Below, one piece after another: positions 8,954 through 17,902 of a stretch of 64,000 bases of DNA. Position 1 is the first letter of the stretch; the number at the start of each line of letters is the position of its first letter. The stretch is taken from assembly GCA_963832305.1 (NCBI GenBank), contig CAWHTU010000013.1:76149-140148 (forward strand), written 5' to 3'. Position numbers and translations under genes: made by a program. Under the pieces are notes generated by a model. It made no database searches, was not told where the DNA came from, and saw only the letters and a list, made by a program, of their open reading frames with translations. The DNA comes from Roseiarcus sp963832305. Lineage in GTDB: Bacteria; Pseudomonadota; Alphaproteobacteria; Rhizobiales; Beijerinckiaceae.

Positions 8954-9190
8954 ATGCGTGCGATCGCCGCGGCAGGCGCGGCAGGCGTGGTGGCGCTCGC
9001 GCTCATCGCGCCGGCCGAGGCGAAGACCTGCACCGAGCGGCTCAGCGTCTGTCAGAAGTTCTGCGTCAAGAGCGAGTCCGGCTCGCCCGCATGCATGGCG
9101 GCGTGCAGCGGCTATCTCCAGTCGTGCCTCGCGAGCGGCTGCTGGGAAAGCAAGTACGTCGACAAGGAGTGCGGCTTCACCCGGCGATAG
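8954..9190 (+). CDS. Small secreted cysteine-rich protein
   Basis: A 78-residue protein with a clear Sec signal (MRAIAAAGAAGVVALALIAP, cut after AEA). About 50 mature residues contain eight cysteines in a spaced pattern (CTERLSVCQKFC, CMAAC, C, C, C). The even number suggests four disulphides in the periplasm. I do not recognise a named family, though small Cys-rich exported proteins of this kind are common in Hyphomicrobiales. Its 3' end overlaps the convergent alpha/beta hydrolase gene by 14 bases. Confidence 0.6.
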   Translation: MRAIAAAGAAGVVALALIAPAEAKTCTERLSVCQKFCVKSESGSPACMAACSGYLQSCLASGCWESKYVDKECGFTRR

Positions 9191-10088
9191 GCGCCCGCGC
9201 TTCCGCGTTCACGACGAAATCTCCGATGTGTTTGAGGGCGACGGCCGCTGCGGATTCCGGCCAGGAATGGCCAAGGCCCGGAACGACGACCAGCTCAGCG
9301 CCGGCAATGCTTTCGGCCGTATCCTTCGCCGTCGCGACCGGAAAGAGCGGGTCCGCGTCTCCGTGGATCACGAGCGCCGGGCGCCGCACTGTCTTCAGGC
9401 CCGCGTTGCGCGGCGCGGCGGCGACCACCGCCGCCCACTGGCGCGCGATTCCCGCCGGATCGTAAGGCGCGCGATCGGTGCGGCGCTCAGCGCTTTGGCG
9501 CAGCTCGGCTTCACTCATCCCGAAGCCCGGACCGAGCAGCGTGCGCTGCACGAGGATGCTTGCCTCGATAAGGTCCTCGCGAGCCGCGCTTTTCGGCGGT
9601 TGAGCCAGGATCGCCATCGCCTTGCGATCACCCGGCGGCAAGTCCCGCCGGCCGGTGGTCGAATTCATCGAGATAAGGCTTTTTGTCCGCCCGGGATGAT
9701 TGATCGCGACCACCTGCGCGATCATGCCCCCCATTGACGAACCCGCGATATGGGCGCGCTCAACGCCGAGGGCGTCGAGAAGGCCGACCGCGTCATTGGC
9801 CATGTCCTCGAGTTGATAGGGAACGTCGACCGTCTTGCCTGCAGCGAGATCGGCCATGACGGCGCGAAAATCGGGCGTGGGCAGGCTCACGAGATGCGTC
9901 GACTTGCCGATGTCGCGGTTGTCGAACCTGACGACCCGGAATCCCTTGGCCGCCAGGCCCTCGCACAAGGATTTCGGCCAGAAGATGAGCTGCGCAGCCA
10001 GGCCCATGATGAGCAGAATGAGCGGATCGCCGTCGCGGCCGAAGCTCTCGTATTCGATGTCGATTCCGTTGGCTTTTGTTCGCGGCAT
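9177..10088 (-). CDS. Alpha/beta hydrolase
   Basis: A 303-residue alpha/beta-fold hydrolase without a signal peptide. The nucleophile elbow is GSSMGG (Ser118). The acid is in IHGDADPLFP (about 244-246) and the histidine in GLGHSWP (His274). The oxyanion-side motif is LILLIMGLAAQ near residue 23. The phrase VRFDNRDIGKSTH resembles enzymes annotated as aclacinomycin methylesterase-like or general esterases, but the substrate cannot be inferred. It stands alone on the minus strand. Confidence 0.85.
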   Translation of the reverse strand: MPRTKANGIDIEYESFGRDGDPLILLIMGLAAQLIFWPKSLCEGLAAKGFRVVRFDNRDIGKSTHLVSLPTPDFRAVMADLAAGKTVDVPYQLEDMANDAVGLLDALGVERAHIAGSSMGGMIAQVVAINHPGRTKSLISMNSTTGRRDLPPGDRKAMAILAQPPKSAAREDLIEASILVQRTLLGPGFGMSEAELRQSAERRTDRAPYDPAGIARQWAAVVAAAPRNAGLKTVRRPALVIHGDADPLFPVATAKDTAESIAGAELVVVPGLGHSWPESAAAVALKHIGDFVVNAEARAPIAG

Positions 10089-10186
10089 GGGGCGCTCCGG
10101 GCAGGGAATTGGGGGCGCACCCTACCCGCAACGGCGGCGGCTTCAAACCGACCCGGCCCTGCCAGGCCCGGCGACAATCGACCGCC

Positions 10187-11095
10187 TCAGCCGCCGTCGA
10201 GCTCGCGCGCTCCCTCTTCCGCCGCCTCCTCCGGCGCGACCCAGCGGAAGCCGGTCATCTGGCGCCGGGCCCAGGTGAACTGCCGCTTGGCGTAATGGCG
10301 GGTGTCGAGCTTCGTGCGTTCCGCGGCTTGAGCAAGCGTGATCCGGCCTTCGAGATGAGCGATGAGATGGGGAACGCCATGGGCGCGCATCACCGGCAGC
10401 GCCGGATCGAGCCGCCGCTTCATCAGCGCCGCGGCTTCGTCGAGCGCGCCGTGCGCGAGCATGGCGTCGAGCCGCGCCTCGATGCGCCGATAAAGCTCTT
10501 CCCGGTCGGGAGCGAGATAAAGTCCCGCCCACTCGTGCTTCTTGAGCGCCGGCGCGGCCCGCGCGCCCAGGAACGAGGCGAGCGGGCGATCAGTGGCGGC
10601 CAGAACCTCGAGCGCGCGCAAGATCCGCTGCCGGTCGCCGGCGTTGAGGCGCAAAGCGGTTTCGGGATCGCGCGCTTTTAGCTCGGCGTGAAGCTCCTCG
10701 GCCGCACGGCCATCGGCCTCGGCGCGAATCCTCATCCGCACCGCCTCCGGGACCGCCGGCACATCGGACAGGCCCTCGGTCAGCGCGCGCAGATAGAGGC
10801 CCGTGCCGCCGACGAAGACGACCGGCCGGCCGCCGGTCTCGGCGAGGATTTCGCCCGCCGCGCGCGCCCATCGTCCGGCCGAGTAATTCACCGCGCCGTC
10901 GACCGTCCCGAACAGCCGATGGGGCGCGCGCCGCTCCTCTTCCATTGTCGGCCGGGCGGTCAGGACCCTGAGGTCTGCATAGACCTGCATCGAATCGGCG
11001 TTGACGACTGTCGCGCCGCAACGTTCGGCGATTTTGAGCGCCGCCGTCGACTTGCCGCTCGCCGTCGGACCCGCGATGAGGAGCGCGCGCCTCAT
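10187..11095 (-). CDS. miaA: tRNA dimethylallyltransferase MiaA
   Basis: Transfers an isopentenyl group to adenosine 37 of tRNAs that read UNN codons. I chose the ATG at 11093-11095 (302 residues), which gives MRRALLIAGPTASGKSTAAL with the P-loop right at the N-terminus, as in the family. A longer frame upstream adds 68 unlikely residues. Other signatures are NADSMQVYADLRVLTARP, the FVGGTGLYLRALTEGL strand and the tRNA-binding C-terminal KLDTRHYAKRQFTWARRQ. It is monocistronic or weakly linked to the ASCH gene upstream. Confidence 0.96.
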   Translation of the reverse strand: MRRALLIAGPTASGKSTAALKIAERCGATVVNADSMQVYADLRVLTARPTMEEERRAPHRLFGTVDGAVNYSAGRWARAAGEILAETGGRPVVFVGGTGLYLRALTEGLSDVPAVPEAVRMRIRAEADGRAAEELHAELKARDPETALRLNAGDRQRILRALEVLAATDRPLASFLGARAAPALKKHEWAGLYLAPDREELYRRIEARLDAMLAHGALDEAAALMKRRLDPALPVMRAHGVPHLIAHLEGRITLAQAAERTKLDTRHYAKRQFTWARRQMTGFRWVAPEEAAEEGARELDGG

Positions 11096-11150
11096 GTGGT
11101 CCGCCCTCGCCCTGGAAGCTTCATGCCGCCGTCTGCCCGCGAGCCCCCAA

Positions 11151-11531
11151 TCATTCGGCGCCAAGGACCTCGACCAGCCTGAACCTCTCGCAATAAACCT
11201 CCATCCCCGGCTGAAACTCGCCTCGCCCGGTGAAATAGCTCGTGTGCGCGCTTCGCCAATAGGCGAGCGACCGGTCGCCCTCGCCCTCATCAAACGCAAA
11301 GGCCGAACCGACCTCCTCGAACCGCCGCCGGATCACCTCGACCGTCTCGATAATGGCGCGCGGCCCGCCGCTCCCGTCTTTGACGATCCAGCGCTTGCCG
11401 ACCGTGACCCCCTTGTCGCCCTCGCTCGCCGGCCAGCAGGTCGCGGTCTTCTTGCCCGTGAGCACGAGGTCGAGCAGCTCATCCGCGAGCGCCGGACTGT
11501 CGCCGAACGAAAAGCTATCGAGGTCGGCCAT
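11151..11531 (-). CDS. ASCH domain protein
   Basis: A 126-residue protein of the ASCH (ASC-1 homology) fold, a PUA-like RNA- or nucleoside-binding family. Visible motifs are LVLTGKKTATCWPASEGD, VGKRWIVKDGSGGPRAIIET and YFTGRGEFQPGMEVYCERF. I chose the ATG at 11529-11531. An in-frame ATG 72 bases upstream exists only because the repeat at 11561-11600 happens to be open in this frame. Some ASCH relatives (YqfB) hydrolyse N4-acetylcytidine, but I cannot tell whether this one does. Confidence 0.82.
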   Translation of the reverse strand: MADLDSFSFGDSPALADELLDLVLTGKKTATCWPASEGDKGVTVGKRWIVKDGSGGPRAIIETVEVIRRRFEEVGSAFAFDEGEGDRSLAYWRSAHTSYFTGRGEFQPGMEVYCERFRLVEVLGAE

Positions 11532-11560
11532 TGGCGCTCCTCCGGTTCGCCGGACATAAG

Positions 11561-11600
11561 CCCCCTCTCCCCTTGTGGGAGAGGGTTGGGGTGAGGGGTT
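11561..11600. repeat. Interspersed repeat copy (CCCCTCTCC...GGTGAGGGG)
   Basis: A compact copy of the repeat CCCCCTCTCCCC then TTGTGGGAGAGGGTTGGGG, ending in TGAGGGG. Its two ends are near-inverted (CCCTCTCCC against GGGAGAGGG). Read on the minus strand it gives the peptide NPSPQPSPTRGEG, a classic repeat-derived false N-terminus, directly upstream of the ASCH gene. Confidence 0.75.
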
Positions 11601-11627
11601 CACCGGGTCACATCAATCGCGCACGTT

Positions 11628-12312
11628 TCATCCGTCTGCCGAATACCTCGTCGCCTCGCGCCTGGCGACGGCGGTCAGCTTCCCGTCGTGGTCGTTCAGA
11701 AACCGCCGCACCCGCTTGGGGTCGCGCTTCGAGAGTTCGCGCAGCCACCAGCCGATCGCCTTCTGAATGAACCATTGGCGGTCTTCGGCGAGACGCGCGG
11801 CCCAGCCGAGCATCCGTTCGGGGTCACGCTTCTCCTTCGTCCACGGAAGGGTGAAGACGAGCGCCGCACGGCGCGTCCACAAATGCGGGTTCTCGATCCA
11901 GGCTTCGACGATGTCGAGCCGGCCGGGTTCGGCGATGAGGCAGCGCGAGCCGACCGCTCGCCAGATTGTCGGCGACCGCCCAGCCGTCGAGATCGGCGAG
12001 ACGTTCGGTCACGAACGCCCAGACTTTGTCGTCTGGCTCGATCGACTTCCGCGCCAGAATCCGTGCCGAGACAATCCTCAGGTCCCACACCGGCTCGCGC
12101 CACAGACGGACGCACAGGCTCAGCGCTTCCTGTTGCGTGAGATCGCCGAGCGTCTCCCTGATCGCGGCGTCCATGGCCGGCAGCGGCACGCCCCAATGCT
12201 CCCAGCGCGACTTCTGGTAGGCCTTTTCGCGCTCGGCCCGCTCGGGTGAGCCGACCGCGCGCAAGGCGTGGAGGAGGCGGGTCTCGGTGGAGGCGATGGT
12301 GGAGTCAGGCAC
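11628..12312 (-). CDS. AlkD-like DNA alkylation repair protein, reading frame broken once
   Basis: HEAT-like repeat DNA glycosylase family (COG4912), which excises alkylated bases. The GTG start at 12310-12312 has a good AGGGGA ribosome site about 6 bases upstream and gives VPDSTIASTETRLLHALRAV. The frame runs through WEHWGVPLPAMDAAIRETLG and WAVADNLAS, then must shift near 11951-11962 to continue as VGSRCLIAEPG, then WTRRAALVFTLPW and WFIQKAIGWWLRELSKRDP. Total length is 3n+1 bases, so one extra base (or two missing) explains it. Both halves are well conserved, so it is either a very recent pseudogene or a sequence error. Confidence 0.8.
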
Positions 12313-12744
12313 TGAAGTTCCCCTTATTGCGAGGGGCGAAGCGACAAAGCAAACCACAGTTCGTAGGGCAGCGGTGGCCCGCGCCAAGAATTTATCGACA
12401 GTTCCTTGCGGAATATCAGAACCGCGGATAGAATGGCTATTCAATGAACGAAGCCATCGGAACCCGCACCCTGCGCAAAACGCTTATCGCGACAAGCGAA
12501 ACGCGCATGGCTATACGAAGGGAAGCGGGACCGGAAAAAAGCGTTAGAATCCGCTGTACGGCCTTGAAATACCTTGATTCCAAAAAACAAGAAAAAACCA
12601 GAGAAGGCTCTCTCGCTTGCGTAGATTTTCGTCGACCATGCGGAAGCCATGCACAATTCGTGGGTATAGCGCCCATTTCACCCGCCTCCGCCATCGCGGG
12701 AAGGCGCCTCCCCTCGTCGCTCGGGCGGGCGCGACGGCAAGGCG
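12313..12744. other. Intergenic region without a recognised gene
   Basis: About 430 bases between the TetR gene and the AlkD-like gene. The middle part (roughly 12400-12640) is visibly richer in A/T than its surroundings, with several A-runs. Open frames here on both strands have no recognisable domain, and their amino-acid make-up looks random. No tRNA, repeat or clear terminator was found. Confidence 0.5.
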
Positions 12745-13332
12745 TCAGCCGGCGGGCTCCGAGGACAATGGCCGCGGCAACCTCGTCCTGGCCAGGATCT
12801 CCTCAGCCAGCCCCGAGGCCCGGGTTGCGGGGATGAAGCCGTCGACGACCAGATTCGAGAGCCCATGCACGAGGCCCCACGCGGCCATTGCTGCGAGATT
12901 GTCCCCAAGCGGCCGCTGGTCGATTTCGGCGACGCCTCGCAGCAGCAAAGCTTCGACGCCGTCGGTCGCGGCTTGCAGCGCCGGATACTTGGCGCGCTCG
13001 GCCAGAACGGGCCCGAACATCAGGCGGAAAAGGCCCCGATTCTGCTGAGCGAACTCGACATAGGCAAGGCCCGCGCGGCTGAGCGGATTGACCCCGCGGG
13101 TCGCGGCCTCCATCGCCGCGCGGAGCTCGCGGAAGCCTTCGGCGGCGACGGAAGCGAGCAGGTCTTCCTTGCTGGTGAAATGGCGGTAGGCGGCCGTCGC
13201 CGATACGCCGACCCGCCGGGCGGTTTCCCTCAAGCCGACCGCCTGCATCCCGCTTTCGTCGAGAATTTGCCGGGCCGCGGCCACGAGCGCGGCCGGCAGA
13301 TTGCCATGTCGGTAAGGGCGCAAGGCACGCAT
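12745..13332 (-). CDS. TetR/AcrR family transcriptional regulator
   Basis: A 195-residue regulator. The N-terminal helix-turn-helix is GLRETARRVGVSATAAYRHFTSKEDLLASV (about 33-62), a typical TetR recognition region. The C-terminal ligand domain carries FAQQNRGLFRLMFGPVLAE and AAWGLVHGLSNLVVDGFI, features of the WHG-type TetR C-terminal domain. No co-oriented target gene adjoins it. A short divergent region (13333-13455) separates it from ureG. The ligand and targets are unknown. Confidence 0.88.
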   Translation of the reverse strand: MRALRPYRHGNLPAALVAAARQILDESGMQAVGLRETARRVGVSATAAYRHFTSKEDLLASVAAEGFRELRAAMEAATRGVNPLSRAGLAYVEFAQQNRGLFRLMFGPVLAERAKYPALQAATDGVEALLLRGVAEIDQRPLGDNLAAMAAWGLVHGLSNLVVDGFIPATRASGLAEEILARTRLPRPLSSEPAG

Positions 13333-13455
13333 CCGGGAATCGCCCTATCCTTCGGTGTTCACGCTGTCAACGCAGGACGCCGGGGCGAAGTTCCGAAGGG
13401 CTGCCGTAGTTCTATCCGCGCCGGCAAAATTGAGAGGCGCCCCTGCCCAGTCGTT

Positions 13456-14072
<617 letters not shown>

Positions 14073-14076
<4 letters not shown>

Positions 14077-14777
14077 GAGCGGAACAGTCGCGAATACTGG
14101 CTCTCGTGCCGCATGGCGGCGATGTCGGAGCGAAACGCCGCGCCGCCGATATCGGCGAGGCTCGCGCTACGCGCCGCGCGCGCCAGAGCGCGGATGGGCG
14201 GCAAGAGCGCGGCGAGAATTCTTTGGCCGTCCGTCTGCCCGATCGGCCCGAGGCGCAAAGCGGCCGAGACGAGGTTGGCGAACTGAGCGAGCGCGAACGC
14301 CTCAAGGCTGGCTCCCAGCGGCAGGCCATGACCGCTTGCCGCCGCGGCGACCGCGATCGGATAGGCGATGCGCTCGTCGGGCGCCTGGCCTAGCCGGCGC
14401 AACGGCTCGCAATCCCAGGCCGCACGCGCCACGGCGACAAACGCCGCTCCTTGAGCCGTAGTCTCGAGACGGCGCTCCGCCGATGGACTGAGCGCGACCG
14501 CGAGGGCGTTTGTTTCGGCGAGAGCCGCCCAGTCGGCTGCGGCCACGGAGCGAAACGCGGCTGAAAAGAGAAAGGCGTCCGAGCGCGGCGCTCCATATTC
14601 GACCAGGTCGGCGAGCCACGCTTCGAGCGAGCGGGCGTCAACGATGTCGCCCGCTTCGACCGCCCACTCGAGCCCATGCGAATAGGCAAAGGCGCCGACC
14701 GGGAATCCCGGCGAAAACCAGATGAGGAGCGGCAGCAGCGAGCTCCCCTCAGCCTCGGTGGTCGTGTCCATACTCAT
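14073..14777 (-). CDS. ureF: Urease accessory protein UreF
   Basis: Acts with UreD and UreG as the activation complex that loads nickel into urease. I chose the ATG at 14775-14777 (234 residues, MSMDTTTEAEGSSLLPLLIW). A longer frame from 14873 would overlap the histidine-rich tail of ureE out of frame and reads as low-complexity Thr/Met. Family signatures are LIWFSPGFPVGAFAYSHGLEW and the C-terminal AFALAQFANLVSAALRLGPIGQTDGQ. It overlaps the end of ureE by about 29 bases and ureG by four. Confidence 0.93.
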
Positions 14778-15352
14778 GTCCGTGGCCGTCATCGTGGTCG
14801 CGGGCGTGGACGGAGCCGTGATCAGAGTGGTGATGGTGATGATCTCCGTGCTTGGCCTCATGCTCGTGCTCATGGGCGCCGCCGTGATCGTGAGGGTGTG
14901 ATCCCGCGGCGCCGTTTTCGCCCTTCACGTAGGCGCCGCCCTCGGGATTGAACGGCGCTTCGAGGGCGATGACCCGTGCACCAAGTCCCTTGGCCATCGC
15001 CTCGATGACCGGATCGCGGCGGATACGCAGCGCCTTCGGCAGCATTTCGGTCGGCAGGTGGCGGTTGCCGAGATGCCAGGCGACCCGGGCCAGAGCGAGC
15101 ATGTCCGCGGCCCTGATCTCCGCCAGCGGTTCAGGCGCGGCGACGACTTCGACAATGCGGCCATCCTCGAGGCTCAAACCGTCCCCGCCACGCAGCATCG
15201 CGGCTTCCGCGAGATCGAGGAGGAAGGCGAGCCCCCCGACGCCGGTCATCGCCACGCGCCGGCGGTAGCGCTCGTCAAAATCGAGCACGACCGTATCGGC
15301 GGGCGCTCCCGGCCCAATGGCCGGCGGCTATCACTTTGTCGGCACGCAGCAT
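14749..15352 (-). CDS. ureE: Urease accessory nickel chaperone UreE, frame broken near the N-terminus
   Basis: Nickel metallochaperone for urease. The main frame carries VLDFDERYRRRVAMTGVGGL, the C-terminal metal-binding domain (VAWHLGNRHLPTEM) and a very long histidine-rich tail of about 45 residues (HDHGGAHEHEHE and later HHHHHSDHG), likely nickel storage. The true N-terminus, MLRADKVIAAGHWAG from the ATG at 15350-15352, is in another frame. Removing one base at about 15298-15312 joins it as GAPADTVVLDFDERY. The span is 3n+1 bases. If the frame break is real, a GTG at 15288 could give a shortened protein. Confidence 0.85.
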
Positions 15353-15426
15353 CGTCGCCTTTCCGCGGCTTCCACCGGTCGCGTCGTTCAAAGACCAGAT
15401 CGACTTTGAACGAGAAGCGAAAAGAA

Positions 15427-15838
<412 letters not shown>

Positions 15839-16055
15839 CGAGGGCATAGGCGGTCGAAGCGGCAGCGGTCAAGAATAATTGGATGGCAATTGGCGCTGAG
15901 GCCGGAACCCGCGCCCAGGCTCGTTCATTGAAGCTTTGGATGAATTGTGGGATTGTAACATCCGGCGGGGGACAGACGGCTCAGGCCGCCTCGTTTGGGC
16001 TTAGCGAGATTCGCGGCGGAGTCGGACGCCGATTTTGAAGGGGAGAGCGAACCGA

Positions 16056-16385
16056 ATGAGAAGAATTGTCGGTGTTTCGATGGCGCTCGCCGCCGCGGTC
16101 TCGATTTCGGCCTGCCAGACGCCGCAGCAGCAGAACGCCCTCGTCGGCGGCGCATTGGGCGCCGGTACGGGCGCTCTGATCGGTTCGGCGGTTTCCGGCG
16201 GCAGCGCCGGCGGCGCGCTCGCGGGCGCTGCGATCGGCGCCGGCTCGGGGGCGCTGATCGGTTCCGCCGCGACGCCTCAGCCAACCTACTATGGCGGTCC
16301 GGCCTACGGAGCGCCGCCGCCGCGCCGCTGCGCCCAGTGGGCCTTCGACTACAATGGCAACCGCATCTGCACCGCTTTCTATTGA
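16056..16385 (+). CDS. Glycine-zipper lipoprotein, first of a tandem pair
   Basis: A 109-residue protein with a lipoprotein signal (MRRIVGVSMALAAAVSISAC, lipobox ISAC). A glycine-zipper stretch follows (GGALGAGTGALIGSAVSGG, then a second copy about 20 residues on), then a conserved C-terminal end RRCAQWAFDYNGNRICTAFY. AAGGGGAGAG precedes the start. Glycine zippers insert into or span membranes. Related proteins are outer-membrane lipoproteins (YMGG/Rickettsia 17-kDa-like), with a likely envelope-structure role. The next gene is a close paralogue 19 bases on. Confidence 0.82.
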   Translation: MRRIVGVSMALAAAVSISACQTPQQQNALVGGALGAGTGALIGSAVSGGSAGGALAGAAIGAGSGALIGSAATPQPTYYGGPAYGAPPPRRCAQWAFDYNGNRICTAFY

Positions 16386-16404
16386 GTATTAAGGGGAGGA
16401 AAAC

Positions 16405-16698
16405 ATGAGGAAGATTTTCGCTTTGGCGCTGGCCCTGGCCGGGGCGCTATCGGTATCGGCCTGCTATACGCCGCAACAGCAGACCGGCACCCTGGCCGGC
16501 GGCGCGATCGGCGCAGGCACTGGCGCGCTGATCGGCTCGGCCGTTTCCGGCGGCAGCGTCGGCGGCGCCGTTGCTGGCGGCCTGATCGGCGCCGGGACCG
16601 GCGCGCTGGTCGGCAATGCCGTGACGGCGCCCCCCAGGCGTTGCGCGCAGTGGGGCTGGGACCCGAACGGCAATCGCGTCTGCACCGCTTTCTATTGA
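16405..16698 (+). CDS. Glycine-zipper lipoprotein, second of a tandem pair
   Basis: A 97-residue paralogue of the preceding gene. Signal MRKIFALALALAGALSVSAC with lipobox VSAC, TPQQQ after the cysteine (as in its neighbour), two glycine-zipper repeats (GAIGAGTGALIGSAVSGG and GLIGAGTGALVGNAV) and the same C-terminal end RRCAQWGWDPNGNRVCTAFY. It lacks the Tyr/Pro-rich linker of the first copy. AAGGGGAGG lies just upstream of the ATG. The pair evidently arose by tandem duplication and probably forms one transcript. Confidence 0.82.
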   Translation: MRKIFALALALAGALSVSACYTPQQQTGTLAGGAIGAGTGALIGSAVSGGSVGGAVAGGLIGAGTGALVGNAVTAPPRRCAQWGWDPNGNRVCTAFY

Positions 16699-16739
16699 TC
16701 GCTGAAACGCGGCCGGCCCAGGCGTGCTAAACGCTCGCC

Positions 16740-17489
16740 ATGCCGCCGGACAGTCCGCTCGCCTCCCGCTTCCTTTCTTCCCCCAACTGGGGCGAAAGGC
16801 GCGGCCGCGGGCGGCCGGATTGCCTTGTCCTCCATTATACCGGCATGCCGACCGGAGAAGCGGCGCTCAAGGCTCTGCTCGATCCGGCTACGTCCGTCTC
16901 GGCGCACTACTTCATCTGGGAGGACGGCGCGATCGACCAATTGGTCGCCGAAAGCGCCCGGGCGTGGCACGCGGGCAAAGGGGCATGGAGGGGCGAGAGC
17001 GATCTCAACTCGGCCTCGATCGGGGTGGAGATCGTCAATCCCGGCCATGACGGGGGCTCGCCCCCGTTTCCCGAACGCCAGATCACGGCGATGATCGCGC
17101 TGGGGCGCGACGTGTGCGCCCGGTGGGGGATCGCGCCCGAGCGCGTGCTCGCCCATTCAGACATCGCACCGGCGCGCAAGCAGGACCCGGGCGAAGCATT
17201 TCCGTGGGAGCGGCTGTGGCGGGCCGGCCTCGGGCACTGGACGGAGCCTGCGCCGCTCTCGGGCGGGGCCCTGTTCGCCCACGAGGAGGATGGGCCGCCG
17301 GTCAGGGCGCTGCAGGCGATGCTGGCGCTCTACGGCTACGGCGTCGAGATCACGGGCTCATATGACCGCCAGACCCGGCAGGCCGTCGCGGCGTTCCAGC
17401 GCCACTTCAGGCCGGAACGGGTCGACGGCGAGGCGGACGCTTCGACTGTGGCGACCTTGAAGGCGCTAATCGAGGGGCTGGGGCGTTAG
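16740..17489 (+). CDS. N-acetylmuramoyl-L-alanine amidase (AmiD/AmpD type) with peptidoglycan-binding domain
   Basis: Cleaves the amide bond between MurNAc and the stem peptide. The 249-residue protein has an amidase_2 domain with zinc ligands His32 (CLVLHYTGM), His139 (VLAHSDIAP) and Asp149 (ARKQDPGEAFPW). A C-terminal PG_binding_1 domain (about 183-245) holds VRALQAMLALYGYGVEITG and TRQAVAAFQRHFRPERVDG. No signal peptide is visible, which fits a cytoplasmic cell-wall recycling role or an unusual export route. It starts 41 bases after the second lipoprotein gene, on the same strand. Confidence 0.92.
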   Translation: MPPDSPLASRFLSSPNWGERRGRGRPDCLVLHYTGMPTGEAALKALLDPATSVSAHYFIWEDGAIDQLVAESARAWHAGKGAWRGESDLNSASIGVEIVNPGHDGGSPPFPERQITAMIALGRDVCARWGIAPERVLAHSDIAPARKQDPGEAFPWERLWRAGLGHWTEPAPLSGGALFAHEEDGPPVRALQAMLALYGYGVEITGSYDRQTRQAVAAFQRHFRPERVDGEADASTVATLKALIEGLGR

Positions 17490-17902
17490 CACTTCGCTTT
17501 CTCGGAAGAGTTCGTCCCTGATAAATTTGCGAGGTGCGATGAGTTTCGACTTTCGCTGACGCCGCGCCGCAAGGGAAGAACCGAACCGCGCCGAAGCCAG
17601 ACCGTTGGGCCGAGCGCGGTTGACGCGTTCACGACGAGGCTCGGTCCAGCATAGCGCTGTATGTCAGGCGATCGAGACTTGCGTGGAGACGCGCCGTCGC
17701 TACGGCAGTTAAATATATCTACTACTTCAGTATCTATCAATTATTAAATCTCCGATACGAAATCATTGCCGTAGACAATTGAACAAACATTCTGCAAAGT
17801 CTCAACTTTTTACCAAATATTAACTATAACAATCGAGGCTGTTAGGAATTAACAATAGTCACGTTCGTCGCGCAACATGGTTCTGGCGCGTAAGAGCGAG
17901 AC
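17490..17902. other. Long leader with a strongly AT-rich stretch
   Basis: About 410 bases between the amidase gene and the sulfotransferase-like gene. From about 17705 to 17860 the DNA is strikingly A/T-rich (TTAAATATATCTACTACTTC, TTTTTACCAAATATTAAC) against a GC-rich genome. This is the kind of tract bound by xenogeneic silencers such as MucR or H-NS-like proteins, and it probably holds the promoter of the next gene. No gene is supported here. Confidence 0.55.

Noticed and set aside
12444..12836. 130-codon plus-strand frame between the AlkD-like and TetR genes
   Set aside because: No ribosome site or recognisable domain, and it runs into the TetR gene on the opposite strand.
17486..17740. 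84-codon minus-strand frame in the AT-rich leader
   Set aside because: No homology-like features or ribosome site; it overlaps the end of the amidase gene.
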